In this document: positions 1 through 5,634 of the stretch, one piece after another
Position numbering within the stretch: position 1 is the first letter of the stretch
Layout: each line of letters begins with the position of its first letter
Source of the DNA: a candidate division WS6 bacterium GW2011_GWC2_36_7
GTDB taxonomy: Bacteria > Patescibacteriota > Dojkabacteria > SC72
Direction of reading: 5' to 3'
Length of the DNA stretch: 7,412 bases
Assembly: GCA_000991805.1 (NCBI GenBank)
Contig: LBSF01000026.1
Coordinates: forward strand, 1 to 7,412
The notes under the pieces: generated by a model
Database searches by the model: none
Told to the model about the DNA's origin: nothing
What the model saw: the letters and a program-made list of their open reading frames with translations, nothing else
Position numbers and translations under genes: made by a program

Positions 1-110
1 TAGTGTTGGATCAAGGAAGAATTGTTGAAGAAGGATCTCACCACGAGCTTCTAGCAATGAACGGTAAATATGCCAACGCGTTTAAGAAACAAGCCGAAGG
101 TTATTTGTAA
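1..110 (+). CDS. ABC transporter ATP-binding protein, C-terminal end (partial)
   Basis: Reading from base 3 gives 35 residues ending in TAA at 108-110, beginning VLDQGRIVEEGSHHELL. This is the usual ending of the nucleotide-binding domain in ABC exporters of the MsbA/ABCB type: a 'VLD-GRIVEEG-H-ELL' strand and helix just after the H-loop, then a short helix (GKYANAFKKQ). The Walker A, Walker B and signature motifs lie left of the window, as would any fused membrane domain, so the substrate cannot be told. The next gene starts 60 bases downstream with its own possible promoter. The family call is good despite the short fragment because this tail is highly stereotyped. Confidence 0.8.
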   Translation, partial: VLDQGRIVEEGSHHELLAMNGKYANAFKKQAEGYL

Positions 111-122
111 TTGACCAATCCT

Positions 123-152
123 TTGTTATCTGCCAGAATATACCTATCTAAT
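123..152 (+). promoter_or_regulatory. Possible promoter of the ferredoxin-HIT pair
   Basis: TTGTTA (123-128), an 18-base spacer and TCTAAT (147-152) resemble -35 and -10 boxes, matching consensus at 4/6 and 5/6. A start of transcription near base 159 would leave a leader of only about 11 bases before the ferredoxin ATG at 170. A competing pair is TTGACC (111-116), 17 bases, CAGAAT (134-139). The whole 60-base gap is AT-rich, so chance matches are likely. Confidence 0.3.
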
Positions 153-169
153 ATTTAAATATATTCGTA

Positions 170-376
170 ATGAAAGTATCTATAGACAAAACAAAATGTG
201 TAGTATGTGGATCATGTGTAGCAATATGTCCTGAAGTATTTGAAATGAGAGATGATGGCGTAGTGGATGTAAAAATGGAATACCAAGGAGTAGAAATAGC
301 TGAACCAGAGTTACAAGAAAAGGTAAGACAAGCTGCAGATGCATGTCCTGCTATGGCCATTGTTGTAGAAGAATAA
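170..376 (+). CDS. Single-cluster [4Fe-4S] ferredoxin
   Basis: This 68-residue protein is a small cytoplasmic electron carrier. It has the one-cluster ferredoxin pattern: C10-x2-C13-x2-C16 near the N terminus, and C59 followed by Pro in the 'AADACP' segment near the C terminus, giving four ligands for one [4Fe-4S] cube. The layout (MKVSIDKTKC start, 'CPEVFEMRDDG' after the first Cys group, acidic end VVEE) closely follows Thermotoga-type ferredoxins. C20 is an extra Cys followed by Pro; in Thermotoga-type proteins this position pairs in a disulfide with a Cys in the middle of the chain, which is missing here. The redox partner is unknown. The ATG at 170 is chosen because the Cys motif sits at the usual distance from it. 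No Shine-Dalgarno is visible. A HIT-family gene follows 5 bases after the stop, suggesting co-transcription. Confidence 0.92.
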   Translation: MKVSIDKTKCVVCGSCVAICPEVFEMRDDGVVDVKMEYQGVEIAEPELQEKVRQAADACPAMAIVVEE

Positions 377-381
377 TAGTT

Positions 382-801
382 ATGGATGATTGTATTTTTT
401 GTAAAATAGCTAAAGGAGAAGTCTCCAGTTTCAAAATCTATGAGGATGACAACTACTTTGCATTTCTTGATATATCAAACTTTACGCCTGGTCATACATT
501 GGTTATACCTAAGAAACATTATCGATTTGTCTGGGATGTTGAAAATATTGAAGGATATTTCAAAGTGGTTCAAAAGATTGCTAATCACTTTCGGAATAAT
601 CTCAAATATACATATGTAGATACACTAATCTTCGGGAGAATGGTGCCTCATGCTCATGTCCATGTTGTTCCTCACAACCATGATAGTGAGGATTGGAAAA
701 ATGCACTGAAGGGAATAGGTGAATTACAAAGGAGTGATTCAACAAGAAGATTATGCAAGGAAGATGGAGAAAGGATTGCGGAGAAATTTAGAATTGATTA
801 A
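382..801 (+). CDS. HIT-family protein (HINT-like nucleotide hydrolase/transferase)
   Basis: This is a 139-residue cytoplasmic protein of the histidine triad superfamily, whose members cleave or transfer nucleotides at phosphoramidate or phosphoanhydride bonds. The N terminus reads MDDCIFCKIAKGEV, with the C4-x2-C7 pair often found in zinc-binding HIT proteins. 'FTPGHTLVIPKKH' at 34-46 is the usual core strand region. The triad H90-A-H92-V-H94-VVP gives the HxHxHxx motif, with the middle His the likely nucleophile by family knowledge. An in-frame ATG exists 39 bases upstream (343), but it lies inside the ferredoxin gene and would add 13 residues before the normal HIT start, so 382 is preferred. 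The gene follows the ferredoxin by 5 bases. Its stop TAA (799-801) overlaps the stop of the converging hydrolase gene. The substrate cannot be deduced. Confidence 0.92.
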   Translation: MDDCIFCKIAKGEVSSFKIYEDDNYFAFLDISNFTPGHTLVIPKKHYRFVWDVENIEGYFKVVQKIANHFRNNLKYTYVDTLIFGRMVPHAHVHVVPHNHDSEDWKNALKGIGELQRSDSTRRLCKEDGERIAEKFRID

Positions 802-1646
802 CTAGCTTGGAAGAATTGTAATATCTGTGCCATATATTCAGTATCTAAATCAAAGTGAGTTTTTCCTTCAAGCGTTACTAATGGAATATCCTTTCCAAGA
901 TTCTTCATGTATTTTACGAAGTTTACGGAATTAGAATATCCGATATTCACATCGCTGGTACCATGCCATATTTGAATATCAATATCCATAACCTTATTTA
1001 CTTCTGTCTGAGTCCATTCGTATGTTCTAGTTGTTGGGGCAAGTAGTGCGATCTTTAAAATATTATCTGGATACTTAGTAGCAAAATGCATTGTAGGTAA
1101 CCCTCCCATACTAAAACCAATCAGATATACTTTTCCATTTGTGGCGTAGTGAGATTCAATCCATTGTTGAAGATTTAACATATCAGCAACTGATGCCGCA
1201 TTACCCCAGTTCTCATCATGCTCATTAGATGCAGCAAATACGAAATTTTGTTCACCAAAATATTTACCATATCCCTGAAGATCGATCATGAAAGGATCGT
1301 ACATGTCGGATATGACTCGAGTATTAGAACCATGACTGTACAATATTATTGCTGGTGGATTATTCTCATCGAGATTTGTTGGGACTGCTACATATGCGGT
1401 TTGCCCAGATATCTCTCTTACAAGTTCGGTATATTTAGGGCCGGCAGGAACAACAACCTCTTCTTCCACAGGAGGGGTGGTTTCTTGGGCTTGTGTAGAA
1501 GTATCATCTTGTTGCACATCATTACTTGGTGGATTATTTGCAACTAATACTTGATATGCAAGATATGCGGGAAATGCCAAAAGGAGTAAGAATACAATGA
1601 AAAGTACTATATCTGAAATATGTATTTTTTTCTTTGTATCATCCAT
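798..1646 (-). CDS. Membrane-anchored alpha/beta hydrolase, extracytoplasmic
   Basis: The 282-residue protein has lysines at 5-7, then one strongly hydrophobic helix at about 12-36, a signal anchor placing the rest outside the membrane. Residues 38-70 form a linker rich in Pro, Thr, Gln and Glu. From about 72 onward is an alpha/beta hydrolase domain of the dienelactone-hydrolase/esterase type: an oxyanion-region 'YSHGS' at 103-107, the nucleophile elbow G177-F-S179-M-G181, a likely acid D232 in 'WHGTSDVNIGY', and a likely catalytic H264 in 'GKTHFD'. All triad members are present, so it should be active; the substrate could be an ester, amide or peptide and is unknown. The ATG at 1644-1646 starts six bases after a perfect TATAAT, so the mRNA may be leaderless. 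The gene is divergent from the anchored DsbA-like gene and converges on the HIT gene with a 4-base overlap. Confidence 0.85.
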   Translation of the reverse strand: MDDTKKKIHISDIVLFIVFLLLLAFPAYLAYQVLVANNPPSNDVQQDDTSTQAQETTPPVEEEVVVPAGPKYTELVREISGQTAYVAVPTNLDENNPPAIILYSHGSNTRVISDMYDPFMIDLQGYGKYFGEQNFVFAASNEHDENWGNAASVADMLNLQQWIESHYATNGKVYLIGFSMGGLPTMHFATKYPDNILKIALLAPTTRTYEWTQTEVNKVMDIDIQIWHGTSDVNIGYSNSVNFVKYMKNLGKDIPLVTLEGKTHFDLDTEYMAQILQFFQAS

Positions 1647-1652
1647 ACAATA

Positions 1653-1681
1653 ATTATATTGATTTTTTCATTCTCTGTCTA
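1653..1681 (-). promoter_or_regulatory. Promoter of the alpha/beta hydrolase gene
   Basis: Read on the - strand, TAGACA (1676-1681), exactly 17 bases, and TATAAT (1653-1658) give a sigma-70-like promoter matching consensus at 5/6 and 6/6. Only six bases (TATTGT) lie between the -10 box and the ATG, so transcription would begin at or within a base or two of the start codon. This points to a leaderless transcript; the start codon itself is inferred from the protein, not measured. Confidence 0.6.
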
Positions 1682-1686
1682 TGAGA

Positions 1687-1695
1687 TGGTATAAT
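1687..1695 (+). promoter_or_regulatory. Extended -10 promoter of the DsbA-like gene
   Basis: TGGTATAAT is a perfect extended -10 element (TGn followed by TATAAT). No good -35 hexamer sits 16-18 bases upstream (best is TTCATT at 1667-1672), which is acceptable for extended -10 promoters. Transcription would start near 1702, leaving about 26 bases before the ATG at 1728. The element lies 28 bases from the divergent hydrolase -10 box, and each promoter's upstream region overlaps the other, so the two genes may compete or be co-regulated. Confidence 0.5.
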
Positions 1696-1727
1696 ATCTA
1701 TTACTTAAATTTGAGATTCAGATATAC

Positions 1728-2486
1728 ATGGCAGAAACAAAGAAAAGTGAGACTAAAGAGGTTGTCATTAACCTCGATACATTTGCAATACCATTAGCAA
1801 TAATTATTGCAGGTGTCATTATCGCGTTAGGGATATTTTTTGCGAACAAGAATGCAGCTACCAAAGACGTTGCTGGAAAAGCAAATGATACGACTAATAC
1901 AGACACAACAGGTACAGATACCTATGCTAGTGCTACAACTACAATAGGGGAAGGTGCAGTATTGGGTGACAAGAGTCAGGCAAAAGTCGCTATTGTAATG
2001 TACAGTGACTATCAATGTCCTTACTGTCAGACTTTTGAAGAGAATACTTTGAGTGATATTGTGACCAACTATGTAGATACAAATAAGGCGATCTTTGTAT
2101 TTAGAAACTATCCTTTAAGTTTCCATGGTGATATTACATATACTTCCGCATATGCAGGAGAGTGTGTTTTGGATCAATTAGGAGCTGAGAAGTTAAGAGA
2201 ATTTCATAGTGCAACATATTTAGCTGCTGATATGGCTGCTGTTAATGCTGCTGCTAAGGAATTAGGAGTTGATATGACCAAGTATAATAAATGTGTCACA
2301 GATCAAATATTCAAGAGTAGGGTAGATGCAGACTTTGCAGCGGGACAAGCTGCAGGTGTTACAGGGACTCCAGGATTTGTAGTAGGAGTATTAGACAGCG
2401 AAGGAAATGTTACTGGTAAGCTCATTGAAGGAGCATACCCATATGATTCATTCAAAGCTGTAATAGAAGAGATGTTAGCGAAATAA
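1728..2486 (+). CDS. Membrane-anchored DsbA-like thiol-disulfide oxidoreductase
   Basis: This 252-residue protein has a Lys/Glu-rich N terminus, a transmembrane helix at about 18-39, a Thr/Asp/Asn-rich linker (about 42-70) and a thioredoxin-fold domain of the DsbA/thioredoxin_4 type outside the membrane. The redox site is C97-P-Y-C100 in 'SDYQCPYCQTFEE'. The cis-proline loop is 'GVTGTPGFVVG' (T214-P215). Two more Cys, C146 ('AGECVLD') and C189 ('YNKCVTD'), lie in the helical insertion and its end; paired Cys here are common in this DsbA subgroup and probably form a structural or relay disulfide. The predicted role is to oxidise Cys pairs in secreted proteins. No DsbB or VKOR partner is visible in the window. 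The ATG at 1728 sits about 26 bases below the predicted transcription start; no Shine-Dalgarno is seen. It stands alone: the next gene is a transposase. Confidence 0.92.
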   Translation: MAETKKSETKEVVINLDTFAIPLAIIIAGVIIALGIFFANKNAATKDVAGKANDTTNTDTTGTDTYASATTTIGEGAVLGDKSQAKVAIVMYSDYQCPYCQTFEENTLSDIVTNYVDTNKAIFVFRNYPLSFHGDITYTSAYAGECVLDQLGAEKLREFHSATYLAADMAAVNAAAKELGVDMTKYNKCVTDQIFKSRVDADFAAGQAAGVTGTPGFVVGVLDSEGNVTGKLIEGAYPYDSFKAVIEEMLAK

Positions 2487-2496
2487 ACGGACCCAG

Positions 2497-2518
2497 AGGA
2501 CTGACCTAGGTCAGTCCT
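2497..2518. repeat. Left REP-like palindrome of the transposase element
   Basis: A perfect 22-base palindrome: AGGACTGACCT followed by its own reverse complement. As single-stranded DNA or RNA it folds into a 9-bp stem with a CTAG loop (2506-2509). It starts 10 bases after the DsbA-like stop and ends 42 bases before the transposase ATG. It matches the palindrome at the other end of the transposase at 19 of 22 positions in direct orientation. It could also weakly terminate the DsbA-like transcript, but no U-run follows. Confidence 0.85.
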
Positions 2519-2530
2519 TGGTTAACCAAG
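2517..2530. repeat. Second palindrome, abutting the left REP-like repeat
   Basis: CTTGGTTAACCAAG is a perfect 14-base palindrome overlapping the last two bases of the left REP-like palindrome. No counterpart is present at the right end. It could be a host- or transposase-binding site, or the foot of an alternative hairpin. Confidence 0.7.
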
Positions 2531-2560
2531 ACTTAATAACTCGGTGCTATCATTAGGGTT

Positions 2561-3037
2561 ATGAAGAAAGACAAGCTTATCAAGTTATACCGAAGTTATA
2601 GTTTTTACCACATTTATAACCGTGGGAATAATAAGGCTAAGATTTTTTCAGTAGAGAAAGATTACAAGTTATTCAAGGGTTTGATGTATAGATATACTAA
2701 AACAAATAATCTCGTTGTAGTAGCCTATTGCTATATGCCTAATCATTTCCATTTGGTTCTAAAGATGAAAGATGATTTAGAAAGTGTCTCAAAGTGCATG
2801 AGAGCATTTATGACATCATATGTCATGTTATTTAATAGGAAATACCAAAGAGTGGGACATTTATGGCAAGGGCCATTTCAGGCTAGAAGGATTGTTGACA
2901 AGAAGGATCTTTCTTCGGTATTAGTATATATAAAGAGAAATCCGGCTGAAGCGGGGTTAACCTCGTCTGAAACCGATCTTAAATACCGATGGCTATTCAT
3001 AAAAAAGGCATTTGATTGTACGGAAGGTCTGACCTAG
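2561..3037 (+). CDS. REP-associated (IS200-like) HUH/Y1 transposase
   Basis: The 158-residue protein belongs to the Y1 transposase superfamily (TnpA_REP/RAYT), single-strand DNA nucleases that cut at hairpins through a tyrosine. Visible signatures: 'YHIYNRGNN' at 16-24, the HUH metal site H62-F-H64 in 'CYMPNHFHLVLK', 'GHLWQGPFQARR' at 99-110 and the likely nucleophile Y123 in 'VLVYIKRNPAEAGL'. The family usually has 'WQGRF'; here the Arg is Pro. All catalytic residues are present and the length is normal, so it looks intact. ATG 2561 is the first start after an in-frame TAA at 2537-2539. TGCTATCAT (2545-2553) resembles an extended -10 box, which would place transcription start almost on the ATG. 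The stop TAG (3035-3037) lies in the centre of the right palindrome, so the last three codons and the stop are made of repeat sequence. Confidence 0.9.
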   Translation: MKKDKLIKLYRSYSFYHIYNRGNNKAKIFSVEKDYKLFKGLMYRYTKTNNLVVVAYCYMPNHFHLVLKMKDDLESVSKCMRAFMTSYVMLFNRKYQRVGHLWQGPFQARRIVDKKDLSSVLVYIKRNPAEAGLTSSETDLKYRWLFIKKAFDCTEGLT

Positions 3038-3046
3038 GTCTATCCT
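3025..3046. repeat. Right REP-like palindrome, containing the transposase stop codon
   Basis: The left half AGGTCTGACCT and right half AGGTCTATCCT form an imperfect palindrome: 3 bp outer stem, a 3x3 internal mismatch, 3 bp inner stem and a CTAG loop. This is the second copy of the repeat at 2497. It differs from that copy only at positions 4, 17 and 18. The transposase TAG stop forms part of the loop. TTTT at 3046-3049 gives it a weak terminator look on the + strand. It also lies 15 bases beyond the stop of the converging - strand gene. Confidence 0.8.
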
Positions 3047-3061
3047 TTTGCTCAGTATTGT

Positions 3062-4204
3062 TTACTTCTTCTTCCCTTTATTCCAGTATTCTAACTTCAT
3101 TCTTACAAATGCTCCAACTGCAGTGGAAATTAACACAGTTGAGTAGAAGAAGCTTACGAATGGTACAAGACCAATAAGGACAGAGATAGCTCTACCAATA
3201 GCTAATGATTTAAATGGTCTGTATCCTTCAGATTTGAGTAAAAGTAATATCTCTTGTCCAAATGCAGTTTCTACCCACAGTTTCCCAAATATTGTTAAGA
3301 AAAGAAGTAATCCCATTATGAAGAATGCAAAAGGAATTCCAACTAGGGAGATGCTAAGAACTAATAGCGCAAAAGGTGCGACTACTAATATCCCAAATCC
3401 AATCATTAAACTAAATACAAAATCTCTAGGACTTCCAGTTACTTTAGACATGATTTTGCCAGTCTTGACTGGAGCTGCAGCTATCATAAAATATCCAACT
3501 AAACTCATACTACAGAAGGCAAAAAGTGCGCCGAAAAGTTTACTCGACCAGTTTACTGTTGGCATTGAATATGTTGTTTTACTCTCATGTGTTAAATCAA
3601 CACCTTGTTCTTGAGCAATACTATTTATTCTCGCGTTGTCATATATATTTCCTGTAACCTTGCTGTCCTGCAAACTATACTTGCTTCCTATGAGAACCAA
3701 ATCCCCCTTGATTAATGAATCAACTGTTCCATCACTGGTTATGATTCGCGCATCATCTCCAACCGAACCAGTATTGTTTGTCCTCATTGCAATATCGGTG
3801 TAGTCGTTTTCAACATCACCACTAAAATTCACCACGGAGCCAATGGTATATGCATTTCCTTTTACGATACCCTGTATTGAAATATCATTTCCTGCAGTAT
3901 ATAGATTGCCGTATGTATTTCCAGTGAATGTGATATTTGTTCCAACTATATATACATCTCCCGTTACGGTACCAGTTATCTTTACATCTGTAGCAGCGAT
4001 CATTACGTCTCCTTGTACTAAACCGTTAATTTCTGTGTAACTATTTGTAATGTAGAGGTCATCAGCTACGGTTTCATCCTGAGCTAGAGTGTAATCCTTG
4101 AAATGAAATTCTGCAGCATTAGCTGGTTTTGCAGCGACTATACTAAACAATACTGCCAACAAAGGTACTGCTAAGACACCAAGGAGCCTTTTTGAAAGAA
4201 ACAT
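3062..4204 (-). CDS. Bactofilin-like beta-repeat protein with signal peptide and C-terminal membrane domain
   Basis: The 380-residue protein starts with a signal peptide (basic K5-R6, hydrophobic 7-25, likely cleavage near PANA-A, about residue 30-31). Residues about 45-195 hold a glycine-spaced beta-repeat pattern (G-V-x-G-D-V, GTVTGDVYIVG, GNTYGNLYTAG, GIVKGNAYTIG), as in bactofilin/polymer-forming domains that fold as a beta-helix. A Ser/Thr-rich spacer leads to about four membrane helices near 222-243, 262-286, 288-310 and 335-362, ending in a basic tail KGKKK. The repeats should lie outside the cell, unlike classical cytoplasmic bactofilins. The function is unknown; envelope scaffolding is an inference. 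The frame is open to 4330, but that ATG lies inside the diverging glycosyltransferase gene, and the ATG at 4202-4204 directly precedes the signal peptide, so it is chosen. No Shine-Dalgarno is visible. Confidence 0.78.
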   Translation of the reverse strand: MFLSKRLLGVLAVPLLAVLFSIVAAKPANAAEFHFKDYTLAQDETVADDLYITNSYTEINGLVQGDVMIAATDVKITGTVTGDVYIVGTNITFTGNTYGNLYTAGNDISIQGIVKGNAYTIGSVVNFSGDVENDYTDIAMRTNNTGSVGDDARIITSDGTVDSLIKGDLVLIGSKYSLQDSKVTGNIYDNARINSIAQEQGVDLTHESKTTYSMPTVNWSSKLFGALFAFCSMSLVGYFMIAAAPVKTGKIMSKVTGSPRDFVFSLMIGFGILVVAPFALLVLSISLVGIPFAFFIMGLLLFLTIFGKLWVETAFGQEILLLLKSEGYRPFKSLAIGRAISVLIGLVPFVSFFYSTVLISTAVGAFVRMKLEYWNKGKKK

Positions 4205-4222
4205 ATTTTTATGATGATAATT

Positions 4223-4238
4223 TACTGTATATATAGTA
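4223..4238. promoter_or_regulatory. Operator-like inverted repeat in the divergent region
   Basis: TACTGTATATATAGTA has half-sites matching at 7 of 8 positions. It lies between the predicted - strand transcription start (about 4249) and the ATG of the beta-repeat gene, and upstream of the + strand promoter. A dimeric repressor site is possible, but the run is AT-rich and could be chance. Confidence 0.25.
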
Positions 4239-4245
4239 CCATGTT

Positions 4246-4275
4246 TGTACATACAATTATAGAAAACGGTATAAT
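4246..4275 (+). promoter_or_regulatory. Promoter of the glycosyltransferase gene
   Basis: TGTACA (4246-4251), an 18-base spacer and a perfect TATAAT (4270-4275) make a plausible sigma-70-like promoter. Transcription would start near 4282, about 20 bases before the ATG at 4302. Confidence 0.45.
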
Positions 4276-4284
4276 GACATTCAG
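4256..4284 (-). promoter_or_regulatory. Promoter of the beta-repeat membrane protein gene
   Basis: On the - strand, a perfect TATAAT occupies 4256-4261, preceded after 17 bases by a weak -35 (CTGAAT, 4279-4284, 3/6). It interleaves with the + strand promoter, so the two cannot easily be occupied at once. The leader would be about 45 bases. Confidence 0.4.
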
Positions 4285-4301
4285 AATTAATAACCTTTAG
4301 A

Positions 4302-5570
4302 ATGAAGCAAACAAAAGTACTCAATATCATACAAAGATATCATCCTGCAAAGGGTGGTGCTGAGCTTTTCATCAAGATTCTTTCGGAATATCAATCAAAG
4401 AATCTAGGATATAATGTAGATGTTTGGACTACTAATGCATATACACCCGACGCACTTTGGGATCTAAATGATGAGATAGTAGAACAGGAGAAGGAAAATA
4501 TCGAGGGGGTACATGTTAGAAGATTTGCTGTGGGAGCGGGGATATTTAGAAACAAATATATTAACAAGGTTGTAAGGGTATTGTTTGATAGATTCCCAAA
4601 TTTCAAAATTGCCAATCTCGCATCATGTCCTACTGCATACGGTATGCTGAAAGCGATCGATGAAACAGATTTTTCAGATTATGCATATGTTACCGTGTCG
4701 TCTACTCCTTACTATTTTCTTTTCTATGTTGGATACCTCATATCTAAGAAATACAATATTCCATATATAATAGCACCAGCTTTCCATACGGGAGAGCACA
4801 AGCATGATCCATTAAGAAGGAAATATTTTAAAAAAACAGCTGTTCCATTTTTTGAATATGCTAGCAAGATCTTAGTTAACACAAAAGCTGAGCAAATTGC
4901 GATCATGAAGTTTTGTCAGGACAATGGAGTTATGTTGAAGGAAGAGAAATTTGTTGTTTTAGGACAAGGAATATATTTGGAAAAGATAAATGGAGGAGAT
5001 GGAAAGAGATTTAGAGAAAAATATAATTTAAATGATCCAATTGTGTTCCAGATGGGATCTAAGAATTATGAGAAAGGGAGTATGAATTTGGTAGAGAGTA
5101 TGAAGTTGGTTTGGGATAGTGGAATTAAATGTCATCTTGTATTTGGAGGACAGTATAGTGAGGATTTTAGTAAATATCTTGAAGGAGTGGAGGGGAAGTA
5201 TAGAGAGAATATCTTAAATATTGATAATATTTCTGATGAGGAGAAGTTTGATGTGTTTGATGCTTGTAATATCTTTTCTATGATTTCGAAGACGGATTCT
5301 TTTGGTATTGTATATTTAGAAGCTTGGGCATATGGGAAGCCTGTATTGGCATGTAACAATGAAGCATTATCGGAGATTATTTCCAATGGTGTTGATGGAT
5401 ATTTATTAAAGTTTGATGATATTAAATCAATTGCAAATACAATTGAAAAATTATTGAAAGATGAAAAGCTTACGAGAGATATGGGAATGAAAGGGAGAAA
5501 GAAAGTAGAGGAGAAGTATGATTGGAGTAAGGGAATTAAGAAAATAGACGAGATATACGTAAAACTATGA
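4302..5570 (+). CDS. Glycosyltransferase family 4 (GT-B fold)
   Basis: The 422-residue protein has the two-domain GT-B layout of retaining GT4 enzymes. The N-terminal domain opens with a nucleotide-loop motif 'YHPAKGGAELFIKILSEY' (13-30). The C-terminal domain starts near 245 with 'IVFQMGSKNYEKGSMNLVES' and contains the donor-binding segment D332-S-F-G-I-V-Y-L-E340-AWAYGKPVLA, then 'NGVDGYLLKFDD'. The usual E-x7-E motif appears as D-x7-E, a conservative change. There is no transmembrane helix; it would act at the inner face of the membrane, adding a sugar from a nucleotide donor to a lipid-linked or surface glycan. The donor cannot be read from sequence, but the UDP-diacetamido-sugar genes just downstream make that sugar or a partner residue plausible. 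The ATG at 4302 is the only one near the expected N terminus; no Shine-Dalgarno is visible. The stop is TGA, with another TGA two codons later. Confidence 0.9.
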   Translation: MKQTKVLNIIQRYHPAKGGAELFIKILSEYQSKNLGYNVDVWTTNAYTPDALWDLNDEIVEQEKENIEGVHVRRFAVGAGIFRNKYINKVVRVLFDRFPNFKIANLASCPTAYGMLKAIDETDFSDYAYVTVSSTPYYFLFYVGYLISKKYNIPYIIAPAFHTGEHKHDPLRRKYFKKTAVPFFEYASKILVNTKAEQIAIMKFCQDNGVMLKEEKFVVLGQGIYLEKINGGDGKRFREKYNLNDPIVFQMGSKNYEKGSMNLVESMKLVWDSGIKCHLVFGGQYSEDFSKYLEGVEGKYRENILNIDNISDEEKFDVFDACNIFSMISKTDSFGIVYLEAWAYGKPVLACNNEALSEIISNGVDGYLLKFDDIKSIANTIEKLLKDEKLTRDMGMKGRKKVEEKYDWSKGIKKIDEIYVKL

Positions 5571-5572
5571 GG

Positions 5573-5601
5573 TTGAAATTTCATTAGTAGTTCAGTAGAA
5601 T
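5573..5601 (+). promoter_or_regulatory. Internal promoter ahead of the sugar-nucleotide genes
   Basis: TTGAAA (5573-5578), exactly 17 bases and TAGAAT (5596-5601) each match consensus at 5/6, starting just after the glycosyltransferase stop. Transcription would start near 5608, about 27 bases before the next ATG. A perfect 10-base palindrome TGAAATTTCA (5574-5583) overlaps the -35 box and could be an operator. The gap is only 64 bases, so readthrough from the glycosyltransferase is also possible. Confidence 0.5.
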
Positions 5602-5634
5602 GACTATTACAGTTTAATTCAAAAAATACACACA

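Larger units (their letters stand above)
2497..3046 (+). mobile_element. REP-associated transposase element (RAYT type, about 550 bp)
   Basis: The unit is one HUH/Y1 transposase gene bounded by two related palindromes (2497-2518 and 3025-3046; 19/22 identical, sharing the 12-base core CTGACCTAGGTC). This matches the known arrangement of REP-associated tyrosine transposases, which are flanked by the hairpins they recognise. I see no target-site duplication, as expected for HUH elements. The borders are taken as the outer edges of the palindromes; true cleavage sites could lie some bases outside. It sits between the DsbA-like gene and a converging gene without disrupting either. Confidence 0.7.

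Noticed and set aside
151..162. ATATTTAAATAT palindrome before the ferredoxin as an operator
   Set aside because: Only 12 bases of pure A/T in an AT-rich gap; easily chance and overlapping a possible -10 region.
343..381. Earlier ATG for the HIT gene
   Set aside because: It lies inside the ferredoxin gene and adds a segment absent from the normal HIT N terminus (MDDCIFCKI).
2497..2530. Intrinsic terminator of the DsbA-like gene
   Set aside because: The stem is strong but no U-run follows, and its near copy at the other end of the transposase explains it better as a transposon end.
4205..4330. Upstream extension of the - strand beta-repeat gene to an ATG at 4330
   Set aside because: It would overlap the glycosyltransferase start and both promoters, and would put 42 residues ahead of a clear signal peptide.
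5568..5579. TGA as a recoded sense codon (as in some CPR lineages)
   Set aside because: The glycosyltransferase ends at its expected length at this TGA, another in-frame TGA follows within two codons, and no gene needs TGA read through.
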